Below the pieces are notes generated by a model, which worked only from the letters and a program-made list of their open reading frames with translations, did not search any database and was not told the origin of the DNA. Both the position numbers and the translations under genes were made by a program. Shown here in pieces: positions 55,737-64,000 of a DNA stretch of 64,000 nucleotides; the stretch's first letter is position 1; the number at the start of each line of letters is the position of its first letter. Origin of the DNA: Bog-473 sp963737745. GTDB lineage: Bacteria > Actinomycetota > Acidimicrobiia > Acidimicrobiales > RAAP-2. The stretch is taken from assembly GCA_963737745.1 (NCBI GenBank), contig CAVTTR010000004.1, forward strand, positions 1 to 64,000, read 5' to 3'.

Positions 55737-56204
55737 GTGGCCACGCATGAGCACTCAATCGATGTCGCCCGCCCTGTCACCGTGGTGTACAACCAATGGA
55801 CGCAATTCGAATCATTCCCACGCTTCATGGATGGTGTGGAGTCCATCACCCAAATAGATGCGACTCATAATCATTGGGTCACAAAGGTTGGTGGCGCCAC
55901 GCGGGAATTCGATACAGCAATTACTGAGCAACACCCTGATGAACGGATAGCATGGAAGAGCACGGAGGGGCCTGAGCACGCCGGGGTCGTCACGTTTCAC
56001 CGCCTAGACGACAGCACGACACGCATCATGCTCCAGATGGACCTTGACCCTGAGGGATTTGTGGAAACTGCCGGCGAGAAACTCGGTGTAGTGAGTCACC
56101 GCCTCGAGGGAGACCTTAAACGGTTCAAGGAGTTCATAGAGTCTCAGCCAGCCGAGACCGGCGCATGGCGAGGTGAAGTCGCAGCGCTAATTCTCGGAGA
56201 ATAA
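55737..56204 (+). CDS. SRPBCC/COQ10-type cyclase-dehydrase protein
   Basis: 155 residues from GTG 55737 after AAAGGAGGCATAGCC. Typical entry HSIDVARPVTVVYNQWTQFESFPRFMDGVESI, then WVTKVGGATREFDT, RIAWKST, GVVTFHRLDDSTTRIMLQMDLDP and helix LEGDLKRFKEFIES. It binds a hydrophobic ligand; the C-terminal tail (ETGAWRGEVA) is usual for COQ10-like actinobacterial proteins. Ligand unknown. Confidence 0.83.
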   Translation: MATHEHSIDVARPVTVVYNQWTQFESFPRFMDGVESITQIDATHNHWVTKVGGATREFDTAITEQHPDERIAWKSTEGPEHAGVVTFHRLDDSTTRIMLQMDLDPEGFVETAGEKLGVVSHRLEGDLKRFKEFIESQPAETGAWRGEVAALILGE

Positions 56205-56533
56205 GGGGCATCTCGGGTCCCGCCCTTTCCGTGACAAGAGATCAGGTGTCCGTTTACCCGGCTTATCGGCACCCAGTCATCCCCTGTCCAGCCGGAATGG
56301 TTCGAGCTGGCCTGCGATCCACGCGAACAAGGTGGCGTGCATCCCTCGAGCAGCGGTCAGCAGGAGGCACTAATAACCGACGTTGACTTGCCGTAGGTGA
56401 TTTCAACACCGAGCGGGCAATCCCCTGGCTGGCGTCGAGATGTGGATTGCGCCGGCCTCCTGGCTCAGGCTGGAGAGACGAGGCGGGTACGTCCCGCGAT
56501 GGGGTAGTTCGCGACCGAGGAAGGGATCCGACA

Positions 56534-57614
56534 ATGCGAGTAGTTATCACTGGCGCGACCGGAAACGTGGGGTTGTCGGTTGTTAAGGCGCTAGCCCAGG
56601 ATGCCGCTATCGACGCAGTCGTGGGGGTGGCCCGACGAGCGCCGGACTTAACGCTTGACAAGGTGACCTGGACCATGGCTGACGTGAGTCGCGACGACCT
56701 GTCGCTTACGTTCCGAAGGGCAGATGCCGTTGTTCATCTAGCTTGGTTGATTCAACCGTCCCGGGACGAGAATGTGACCTGGGCAACCAACGTCGTGGGC
56801 ACCTCGAATGTGCTCGATGCGATTAGTAGGACCGCTTCCGTGCAGGCGGTTGTCGTTGCCTCATCAGTCGGTGCGTATTCTCCGGGACCGAAAGATCGAG
56901 CGGTAGATGAGTCGTGGCCGACCCACGGTGTGCCGACATCTTCGTACTCTCGCCAGAAGGCTTACGTCGAGCGGCTCCTCGACGCGTTCGAGCCACGCCA
57001 TCCACACGTGCGTGTCGTCCGACTTCGCCCCGGATTGATCTTCCAGGGCCAAGCCAGTACCGAAATTCGGCGCTATTTCCTAGGCCCCCTGGTTCCCGCC
57101 GGGTTCCTCAAGCCAGAACGGCTGCCGCTCTTCCCTGTTATTCCGGGACTGTCGACCCAGGTCGTACACGCGACGGACATGGCCGACGCATATTGCCGGG
57201 CGGTAAAACTTCCGGTGCGAGGTGCTTTCAACGTGGCAAGTGATCCTCCCCTGGACATGACATCCATGGCCGAGGCGCTGAACGCGAGAACCGTCCGACT
57301 ACCCGCCCCCCTGGCGCGGGCAGTCGCTGCCGCTACATGGCGCCTTCGTCTTCAGCCAACGGATGCCGGATGGCTCGACCTCGCCCTGTCTGCACCTCGT
57401 ATGGACATCGCTCGGGCTCGGACCGAGTTGAACTGGACACCGGCGTTTTCCGCTGACACTGCGCTGCGGAGAACTGATCGAAGGAATCGCATCTGGGGAT
57501 GGTGGTCCCACGGAACCACTAGCGCCGGACAGCGTCTCTGGCAGGTTTGCCGAACTTCGCAGTGGAATCGGAGCACGCTCATGGGTAGGGGGCGCACGAG
57601 TCGGCGATGGTTAG
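56534..57614 (+). CDS. NAD-dependent epimerase/dehydratase, C-terminal +1 frameshift
   Basis: ATG 56534 after GAGGAAGGG. Extended-SDR pattern: VVITGATGNVGLSVVKAL, VVHLAWLIQPSRDENV, VVVASSVGAYSPGPKD, with YSRQKAYVERLL giving catalytic Tyr-Lys. After about residue 310 (PAFSADTALR) an extra base near 57470 sends the end to a wrong frame; the correct end ELIEGIASGDGGPTEPL... reaches the stop at 57614. The loss affects only the last segment and the catalytic core is intact. Function may be sugar-nucleotide or NAD-linked dehydrogenation. Confidence 0.75.
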
Positions 57615-58103
57615 CCGCCCATTGAGGGATGCGCGAATGCCGTTGAAGGCTTTCGTCGACACTGGCTGCCGAAGACTACTTGTCGCAGACATCTGCGCCC
57701 CATATGGGCGGTGCGCCACTGGCAGGGCTCCGATCTGTATCAGGGCCACCCAGATGGAGTAGAGGGTGGTTTGGGTAAGCTGATGCGCCTCGAGTTCGGT
57801 TGACGAATCGAATTCGAGACGGCTCCTGGCGCCAGAGGATCCGAGACCTCACGTGGGGTGCGCAGTGTCAGCTCCGACCGCTCCACTGCACGTTGAGCCT
57901 TCATTTAGAGGTCACATGCCACGCCAACGACCCGCTAAAAGCTCTTTTCCCCAATTTCCACGGGATATCCACGATTGGAAACCGTGAAAAGGGGTATCGA
58001 GCGCCTGTCACTGTACCGCCTAAGGCCGCATTGTCTTCCAGTCGCCTTCAGCCCTCCCCGGCCATATGTCCCGGCCTCTGCCAGGATGCAACCGGTAGCA
58101 ACT
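57615..58103. other. Intergenic before IS21 copy 2
   Basis: About 490 bp; no gene supported. Its last 5 bp (CAACT, 58099-58103) are the target site copied by the second insertion element. Confidence 0.4.
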
Positions 58104-58228
58104 TGTCGCCACCGGCTGAATACTGACCCCTTATCAACGTTCGAATATTGACCCCCCTTCCCGGTGATCCACCACTGAGTGTGCTGGATCACGGACCCTG
58201 GCTGGATTGCCGGCCGGGGAGTAAGGAC

Positions 58229-59437
58229 ATGATCAACGTGGATGACTGGGCCGAGATTCGTCGGCTGTACTTCGCTGAGCGCTTGGGCATCAAGACCATC
58301 GCCCGGCAGCTGGGAGTAGCCCGCAACACCGTGCGAACAGCAGTGCGGGGCTCTGCTCCACCGGACTACAAACGAGAGGCTCGAGGGTCACTGGTCGACG
58401 ATGTCGAGAGCAAGATCTGTGAGCTGTTGCGTAACTGCCCGACCATGCCGGCGACGGTGATCGCCGAACGCATCGAGTGGGAGCACGGCATCACGATCCT
58501 GCGTGACCGGGTGGCCGAACTTCGGCCCCTGTTCCGACCGCCCGATCCGTGTCAACGGACCCACTATGTGCCCGGCGAGTTGGTCCAGTTCGACCTGTGG
58601 CAGCCCGACTATGAGATCCCGCTCGGATTCGGCCAGGTCGACAAGCTCTGGGTGGTCACCGCGGTCAGCGGGTACTCGCGGTTCATGGCGGCCCACATGG
58701 TCCCGACCCGGGCCGGACACGACGTGTTGGCCGGGATGCTGTCGTGCCTGCACCAAGTCGGCGGAATTCCCCGCACCGCGGTTTGGGACGGCGAAGGCTG
58801 CATTGGCCAGTGGCGACGAGGCAAGCAGGTCTACACCGAGGAGTACCAACGCTTCCGGGGCACCCTGGGCATGGGTGCCCGGTTGTGCAAGCCCAACGAC
58901 CCCGAAGCCAAGGGCATGAACGAACGGGCCAACGGCTACTACGAGACCTCGTTCCTCCCCGGCCGCTCCTTCGCCGACGTGGCGGACTTCAACGCCCAAC
59001 TGCACGGCTGGCTGAAGCGGGCCAACCGCCGAGTTCATGCGACGATCCGCCTGGTCCCAGCCGAACTCATCTATGAGGACCGGGGGTCTATGAGCAACTT
59101 CCCGCCGGTGCTGCCCGACCCGGCCGAGCGTTTCTCCACCCGGTTGGCGCGGGACCACTATGTGCGAGTCGACACCAACGACTATTCGGTGAATCCCCGC
59201 TATGTCGGCCGGCGTATCGAGGTGCGATCCGATCTCACGTCGGTGATCGCCACCTGTAGTGGGGTGGAGGTGGCACGACACCAACGTTGTCTGGCCAAGC
59301 ATCAGAGCCTGCTCGACGCGACCCACGCCATGACGTTGCGCATAATGCGGGCCGAACAGGCGCCCGTCTCACCCTTCGAGACCGAGGTGCAAGAGCGGGA
59401 CCTGGCCGACTACGACAGAGCGTTGGGGGTGGCGTGA
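58229..59437 (+). CDS. istA: IS21-family transposase IstA
   Basis: 402 residues from ATG 58229 after AAGGAC; shorter than copy 1. Helix-turn-helix DWAEIRRLYFAERLGIKTIARQLGVARNTVRTAV at the start, then the rve core: FDLWQPDYEIPL (first acidic), TAVWDGEGCIGQ (second), NDPEAKGMNERANGY (Glu). It carries out strand transfer with IstB. The frame is intact, and target duplication shows it was active. istB starts within the istA stop (TGATG). Confidence 0.92.
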   Translation: MINVDDWAEIRRLYFAERLGIKTIARQLGVARNTVRTAVRGSAPPDYKREARGSLVDDVESKICELLRNCPTMPATVIAERIEWEHGITILRDRVAELRPLFRPPDPCQRTHYVPGELVQFDLWQPDYEIPLGFGQVDKLWVVTAVSGYSRFMAAHMVPTRAGHDVLAGMLSCLHQVGGIPRTAVWDGEGCIGQWRRGKQVYTEEYQRFRGTLGMGARLCKPNDPEAKGMNERANGYYETSFLPGRSFADVADFNAQLHGWLKRANRRVHATIRLVPAELIYEDRGSMSNFPPVLPDPAERFSTRLARDHYVRVDTNDYSVNPRYVGRRIEVRSDLTSVIATCSGVEVARHQRCLAKHQSLLDATHAMTLRIMRAEQAPVSPFETEVQERDLADYDRALGVA

Positions 59438-60213
59438 TGGCGACCAAATCCAAGCCAGCCGCCGACCTCGCCTACCTGTGCCGAGCGCTGAAGGCCCCGT
59501 CGTTGGCCCAGTCCGTCGAGCGTTTGGCCGAACGAGCCCGGGCCGAGAGTTGGACCCACGAAGAGTTCCTCGCCGCCTGCTTGGAGCGAGAGGTGGCGGC
59601 CCGTCAGGCCAACGGCGGGGAGATCCGCATCCGGGCCGCTCGACTCCCGGGCAGAAAAGCCCTCGAGGAGTTCGACTTCGATCACCAACGGAGCTTGAAA
59701 CGCGACGTGATCGCCCATCTCGGAGCGCTCGACTTCGTCGAAGCCAAGGACAACGTCATCTTCTTGGGCCCACCGGGCACCGGCAAGACGCATCTGGCCA
59801 TCGGTCTTTCCATCCGGGCCTGCCAGGCCGGCCACCGGGTGCTGTTCGCCACGGCGGCCGAATGGGTGGACCGCCTCGGCCAAGCCCACGACGCCGGCAA
59901 ACTCCACGACGAGCTCACTCGCCTGGGCCGCTACCCACTGATCGTGATCGACGAGGTCGGCTACATCCCCTTCGATGCCCAAGCGGCCAACCTCTTCTTC
60001 CAGCTGGTCTCTTCGCGTTATGAGCGAGCCAGTGTCATCGTGACGTCCAACAAGCCGTTCGGACGTTGGGGTGAAGTGTTCGGAGATGCCGTGGTGGCCG
60101 CCGCCATGATCGATCGTCTCGTCCATCACGCCGAGGTCGTCTCCATGAAGGGCGACAGCTACCGGCTGAAGGATCGAGACCTTGGGAGGGTGCCTACTGA
60201 CGACGCGGCGTGA
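59437..60213 (+). CDS. istB: IS21 helper ATPase IstB
   Basis: 258 residues, ATG 59437 overlapping the istA stop by one base. N-terminal helical domain ADLAYLCRALKAPSLAQSVERLAE, Walker A LGPPGTGKTH, Walker B LIVIDEVGYI, sensor-like VIVTSNKPFGRWGEVF, and ESCRLKD-type end SYRLKDRD. It assembles on target DNA and activates IstA. Complete and apparently functional, in contrast to copy 1. Confidence 0.93.
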   Translation: MATKSKPAADLAYLCRALKAPSLAQSVERLAERARAESWTHEEFLAACLEREVAARQANGGEIRIRAARLPGRKALEEFDFDHQRSLKRDVIAHLGALDFVEAKDNVIFLGPPGTGKTHLAIGLSIRACQAGHRVLFATAAEWVDRLGQAHDAGKLHDELTRLGRYPLIVIDEVGYIPFDAQAANLFFQLVSSRYERASVIVTSNKPFGRWGEVFGDAVVAAAMIDRLVHHAEVVSMKGDSYRLKDRDLGRVPTDDAA

Positions 60214-60282
60214 CGGTGGCTCCGGAGAGGGGGGTCAATTTTAAACCGGTGGCAGGGGGTCAGTTTTAAAGCGGTGTTGACA

Positions 60283-60640
60283 CAACTGAGGTTTCTGTCA
60301 CATGCCGGTGTCGTGCGGAGAAACTGATCGGTTCCCCTGACCTCGCTGGCAAACCAACGAGGCGGTTCTGAATCCCGGCATTACCTAATGGACCGAAGGT
60401 GTCAGCTGGTGGAGCACTATCGCCCAGAGGGGATTGGCGGGCACCATCGGACGCGAGTGCCGTCGCATGGCTGGCAGAGCTGGAGCGGAACGATCCGCAG
60501 GCCGACAGCGCTCTTGTCGGCTACCTGACGTGGATGATTAACAGACGACCGGGCGGGTACGCGATGACTACCTCCAACGCACCTTTGAGCGGAGTGATTG
60601 GACTGATCTCCAGCTTGATCGCTCCACAAGAAAGGAACCT
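60283..60640. other. Intergenic region with target duplication
   Basis: About 360 bp. It begins with the second copy of CAACT (60283-60287); nothing else is supported until the ribosome-binding site of the gene at 60641 (GAAAGGAACC). Confidence 0.4.
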
Positions 60641-61822
60641 ATGCAAGCCGTTGTTTGGCATGGCCGCAAAGATATTCGGGTTGATAACGTCCCGGATCCC
60701 ACAATCCAAGAGCCCACGGACGCAATTGTCCGCATCACTGCGACGGCCATTTGCGGTTCCGATCTCCACCTTTATGACGTCTTGACCCCCTTGATGGAGA
60801 AGGGCGACATTCTCGGGCATGAGCCAATGGGGATCGTCGAAGAGGTCGGATCCGGGGTTTCGAATATCTCGGTGGGCGATCGGGTCGTCGTGCCGTTCAA
60901 CATCTCCTGCGGACGTTGCTGGATGTGCGAGCACCAGCTATTCGCACAGTGCGAGACGACACAGACCACCGAAGAAGGAACCGGTGCCTCGCTCTTTGGC
61001 TACACGAAGCTCTATGGGCACGTGCCTGGGGGGCAGGCCGAACTCCTGCGGGTACCTCAGGCTCAGTTTGGTCCGATACGGGTGCCTGAAGGTCCTCCCG
61101 ACGAACGCTTCTTGTTCCTCTCCGACGTCTTGCCCACGGCGTGGCAGGCGGTTGAGTTCGCTGACGTCCCTGCCGGTGGCACCGTCGCCGTTCTCGGCTT
61201 GGGCCCGATAGGTCAGATGAGTGCCCGCATTGCCCAGTACCGTGGTGCGACGGTGTTTGGGGTCGACCTTGTTCCAGAACGCCTCGCCATGGCAATGCGA
61301 CACGGCATCACGACGGTGGACCGGAGTGAGTGCCCCGACGTTGCCGCCTATCTCCAAGAACTCACGGGCGGACGGGGTCCCGATTCTGTGATCGATGCCG
61401 TTGGCATGGAGGCCCATGGTTCTCCGGTTGCTATGGCCGCCCAGAAGATAACCGGACTACTGCCTAGTCGTTTATCCGAACCATTACTTCACAAGGTCGG
61501 GGTTGACCGGCTGACCGCCCTGTTCGAAGCCATTGCCATTGTCCGTCGCGGTGGCACGATTTCAGTTAGCGGGGTCTATGGAGGCATGACCGATCCGCTC
61601 CCGATGCTGACCATGTTCGACAAAGGCATCACCGTACGGATGGGGCAAGCCCATGTGCGGCGTTGGGTCGACGACATTCTGCCCCTCGTAAGCGATGACG
61701 TCGACCACCTAGGAATAATGGATCTCGTCACGCACAAATTTCCGTTGGCCGATGCCCCGCATGCCTATGACATTTTTCAGAAGAAGCTGGACGGCGCTAT
61801 CAAGGTTGTGCTCGCACCCTGA
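60641..61822 (+). CDS. Zinc-dependent alcohol dehydrogenase (MDR family)
   Basis: 393 residues. Catalytic zinc region AICGSDLH (Cys38) and LGHEPMG (His60/Glu61), structural zinc CGRCWMCEHQLFAQC, NAD-binding AVLGLGPIGQMSARI and VFGVDLVPERLAMA with an acidic residue after strand 2, so NAD(H) is likely. It resembles the glutathione-independent aldehyde/alcohol dehydrogenases of the MDR group. Substrate unknown. ATG 60641; single gene. Confidence 0.9.
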   Translation: MQAVVWHGRKDIRVDNVPDPTIQEPTDAIVRITATAICGSDLHLYDVLTPLMEKGDILGHEPMGIVEEVGSGVSNISVGDRVVVPFNISCGRCWMCEHQLFAQCETTQTTEEGTGASLFGYTKLYGHVPGGQAELLRVPQAQFGPIRVPEGPPDERFLFLSDVLPTAWQAVEFADVPAGGTVAVLGLGPIGQMSARIAQYRGATVFGVDLVPERLAMAMRHGITTVDRSECPDVAAYLQELTGGRGPDSVIDAVGMEAHGSPVAMAAQKITGLLPSRLSEPLLHKVGVDRLTALFEAIAIVRRGGTISVSGVYGGMTDPLPMLTMFDKGITVRMGQAHVRRWVDDILPLVSDDVDHLGIMDLVTHKFPLADAPHAYDIFQKKLDGAIKVVLAP

Positions 61823-61989
61823 GTAGTAGTTCTACGAATCCTGGGTGTGTAGGGACGATTCGCCAGTCATGCTGCCCGGCATTGCGAGTCGTGAGCGCCC
61901 GAAAAAGCGTGCTGGAAGGCCAGCGATATGAAAAATCGATGATGTGGGGTCTGCGTCCTTGGACGAACGTGTGTTCGAAGCAGGCTTCT

Positions 61990-62229
61990 ATGGGTATATC
62001 CATGCCTATGACTGACATTCCAACAACGACAAACCCTGTTGGCGCGGAAAAAGACCCCGACGACTGGGTGACAGGCGATGAGCCGATGACGGGAGCCCAA
62101 GCTTCCTATTTGTCCACGCTGGCGCACGACTGCGGTACAGAGGTTCCCGAGAGCCTGACAAAGGCCGAGGCTTCGAAGCTGATTGATGAACTCCAAGGCG
62201 AGAGCCCCCGCACGAAGGGGACCACTTAA
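61990..62229 (+). CDS. DUF3072-domain protein
   Basis: 79 residues from ATG 61990; later in-frame ATGs at 62002 and 62008 are also possible starts. The core DDWVTGDEPMTGAQASYLSTLAHDCG and SLTKAEASKLIDELQ is the DUF3072 signature. Function unknown; related domains occur in actinobacterial stress or DNA-associated proteins. Start not decided by a ribosome-binding site. Confidence 0.82.
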   Translation: MGISMPMTDIPTTTNPVGAEKDPDDWVTGDEPMTGAQASYLSTLAHDCGTEVPESLTKAEASKLIDELQGESPRTKGTT

Positions 62230-62341
62230 CCGAACGAGCCTTTGCACTCTCAAATCCGAGGTTCACCAGACGCCTAGAGGGGCTTACTCCCCACATCCTG
62301 CCGGCCGCAATCTCGCCGGCGTTTGCGACCTAGATCTATCC

Positions 62342-63370
62342 CTAACGTCGACGATTCGCGGGCGCCATCATTTTGTTGGGCACTGTATTCGTGACCCCGG
62401 GAGCGTTCGTTCCGGGCGGGCAGACCTCATCGATGGCGTCAAGTGTGGCGGCGTCGAGAACCACGTCAGAAACGGCGAGGAGTCCATCGAGCTGTTCCAT
62501 GGTCCGGGGACCGATGATGGCCGAACTGATGGCCGGGTGCGCGTCCACGAAGCCGAGACCGAGTCCGGCCAGCGAGGTCCCCGCTTTAGCAGCGACTACT
62601 TCTAGTTGCTCGACCAGGGCCAGCCGGGGATCCTGATCGGTGTCGATCGAGCCCTGCATCCGGGTGAACATCGAGCCTTCTGCATACCGTGAGCCGGCCT
62701 CGGGAGCCTCGCCGCGGTGATACTTTCCAGCCAACCAGCCACCCGACAGCGGCGACCAAGGGATAACTCCGAGGCCGTACTTGCGCGCTGCGGGGAGGAC
62801 ATCGTGCTCAATCGAACGCGCAAAAATCGAGTACTGCGGTTGCTCGCAAACAAATCGCTCGCTGCCGCGTCGCTCGGCCCTCCACTGCGCCTCGACGATC
62901 TTGTCGGCCGGGAACGAGGAGTGACCGAGGTAGAGGATCTTTCCCTCGCGCACTAGATCAGTTAACGCCCCCAGTGTCTCGTCGATATCGGTGTCCCAGT
63001 CGTAACGGTGGATCTGGTAAAGGTCGATGTGATCGGTACCGAGGCGCTGGAGCGAGTTCTCCACGGCTTTGCGGATCCAGAGGCGCGAGCCGCCACGTCG
63101 GTTCTTCTCCCCCTTGAAATTGTTGAAGAACTTGGTCGCGACCACCAAGTCGTCACGCCGAGCCTTGATGGCCTTGCCCACAATGGTCTCTGACTCGCCG
63201 TCTGAGTACACGTCTGCGGTATCGATGAAGTTAATCCCCTCATCGATAGCTTTGTGGATGATCGCGATGCAGTCGTCATGATCGGCGTTGCCAAACCCGC
63301 CGAACATCATGGTTCCAAGGCACTGAGTTGAAACCTCGACCCCAGTCCACCCCAACTTGCGATATCGCAT
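62342..63370 (-). CDS. Aldo/keto reductase
   Basis: 342 residues. Start RKLGWTGVEVSTQCLGTMMFGG; catalytic tetrad residues in FIDTADVYSDGESE (Asp50, Tyr55), VVATKF (Lys80) and YQIHRYD (His). C-terminal SSAIIGPRTMEQLDG binds the NADP phosphate. Reduces a carbonyl with NADPH. The C-terminal tail is rich in Arg (ANRRR). ATG 63370. Neighbour to a partial P450. Confidence 0.9.
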   Translation of the reverse strand: MRYRKLGWTGVEVSTQCLGTMMFGGFGNADHDDCIAIIHKAIDEGINFIDTADVYSDGESETIVGKAIKARRDDLVVATKFFNNFKGEKNRRGGSRLWIRKAVENSLQRLGTDHIDLYQIHRYDWDTDIDETLGALTDLVREGKILYLGHSSFPADKIVEAQWRAERRGSERFVCEQPQYSIFARSIEHDVLPAARKYGLGVIPWSPLSGGWLAGKYHRGEAPEAGSRYAEGSMFTRMQGSIDTDQDPRLALVEQLEVVAAKAGTSLAGLGLGFVDAHPAISSAIIGPRTMEQLDGLLAVSDVVLDAATLDAIDEVCPPGTNAPGVTNTVPNKMMAPANRRR

Positions 63371-63570
63371 ATGTATTCGCTCCCTCAGACCCGCTAAGCC
63401 ATTGTCTTGTCCAGGCTACCGATGTGACCAGATTAGATGTCACGAAGAATGCGGGAGACCAAGATGCACTCGTCTTCCCAACCCGGCGTCCGAGTTGATG
63501 GAGTTCTCCCGCCCGTGCTGATGTCGTATTCCGTGGATTCTTTATCGAAGAACGTGACCTCGATATCCTC

Positions 63571-64000
63571 TTAGCCGGTCACGACAGGCAACTCGTCCCA
63601 GCCTCGGACGTTGGGCGTATGCGCTTGTACGGCTCGATCCCAATCCACCTCCCAATCAGGGAAACGGTTGAGGACCTCATCGAGAGCGATACGTCCTTCC
63701 AGCCGCGCCAGGGCTGCGCCGAGGCAAAAATGTATTCCGTACCCGAAACTCAGATGAGGGATTCTGGGCCGATTGATGTCGAATCTGTCACCATCGGGGA
63801 AGTGGCGCTCGTCGCGATTGGCTGACCCATTCAAGAGCACCATCACACTGTCTTTGGCGACGACCTGGCCATAGTGCTCGACGTCGTGAGTGACCCAGCG
63901 GGCCTGGACCGGTGAAGGTGCCTCGTAGCGTAGAATTTCTTCGATGGCGCTCGGCACCAAGGTGCGGTCTTCGACCAGCTGGCGCCGTTGATCGGGGTGC
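63571..64000 (-). CDS. Cytochrome P450, C-terminal part (runs out of the window)
   Basis: The ORF is open to the window edge at 64000 and ends at 63571. From the upstream side: HPDQRRQLVEDRTLVPSAIEEILRYEAPSPVQARWVTHDVE (ExxR helix in EEILR), then NGSANRDERHFPDGDRFDINR and the heme-binding loop LSFGYGIHFCLGAALARLE with the thiolate Cys. About 140 residues are seen, roughly a third of the usual length. It belongs to the soluble bacterial group that oxidises small hydrophobic compounds. Redox partners are outside the window. Confidence 0.92.
   Translation of the reverse strand, partial: HPDQRRQLVEDRTLVPSAIEEILRYEAPSPVQARWVTHDVEHYGQVVAKDSVMVLLNGSANRDERHFPDGDRFDINRPRIPHLSFGYGIHFCLGAALARLEGRIALDEVLNRFPDWEVDWDRAVQAHTPNVRGWDELPVVTG

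Larger units (their letters stand above)
58104..60282 (+). mobile_element. IS21-family insertion sequence, copy 2, with 5-bp target duplication
   Basis: Left end TGTCGCCACCGGCTGAATACTGACCCC at 58104 matches the reverse complement of the right end, which closes at 60282 (TGTCAACACCGCTTTAAAACTGACCCC), with additional inner copies ATTGACCCCCC. The 5-bp direct repeat CAACT flanks it (58099-58103 and 60283-60287), as expected for IS21 insertion. Length about 2.18 kb. It carries only istA and istB. It is different in sequence and in ends from copy 1. Confidence 0.92.

Noticed and set aside
58388..60129. Minus-strand frames opposite IS21 copy 2
   Set aside because: Shadows of istA and istB.

Overview
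The window comes from a high-GC Gram-positive bacterium, most likely an Actinomycetota member of the Acidimicrobiia or a relative. The evidence is the gene content: mycothiol-type enzymes, two F420-type luciferase-like oxidoreductases, a fused CysN-CysC, several TetR regulators, GTG and TTG starts, and many catabolic families (CaiB, amidohydrolase_2, SDR, P450, CehA/McbA). No rRNA, tRNA or CRISPR was seen. Function calls rest on motif recognition only; no database search was run.

Layout. 1-3463: 3' part of a huge repeat-rich surface protein read in many frames. 3681-6563: a terminator, a small truncated gene and a first IS21-family element. 7.3-15.8 kb: a catabolic-looking island with an ABC substrate-binding protein, type-B carboxylesterase, two paralogous HxD...H oxygenase-like proteins, a TetR regulator, an alpha/beta hydrolase and a chimeric CaiB/substrate-binding remnant. 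A shared operator-like motif occurs at two places in it. 16.0-19.8 kb: CehA/McbA-like metallohydrolase, SnoaL-like protein, LLM remnant, cyclase. 19.9-25.2 kb: SulP transporter, YdeI-like protein, a 57-residue membrane protein, two SRPBCC proteins and a cytoplasmic-looking type-1 periplasmic-binding-fold protein. 25.3-30.4 kb: TetR, SnoaL-like protein, TauD-like dioxygenase, an uncharacterised protein with a paralogue at 32.6 kb, and a translationally coupled mycothiol-type pair. 30.5-38.6 kb: TetR, sulfotransferase, the second paralogue, then cysNC, cysD, cysQ and an SDR. 39.2-49.7 kb: two LLM oxidoreductases, another substrate-binding protein, amidohydrolase, trehalose-6-phosphate synthase, SDR, carboxymuconolactone decarboxylase-like protein, CaiB. 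50.6-54.6 kb: a tightly overlapping four-gene glycan or glycolipid operon. 55-64 kb: a regulator ATPase, a tiny zinc-ribbon ORF, SRPBCC, an epimerase, a second IS21 element with a clear 5-bp target duplication, ADH, DUF3072, AKR and a partial P450.

Together: a chromosomal accessory stretch dominated by uptake and breakdown of esters, amides and CoA-linked or aromatic/alicyclic compounds. It also holds a sulfur-activation block (sulfate-type transporter, CysD, CysNC, CysQ) next to a sulfotransferase, and a cell-envelope sugar operon. A striking property of the sequence is an excess of apparent +1 frameshifts in otherwise well-preserved genes. This is either local sequence error or unusual decay, and readers should treat the broken genes accordingly.
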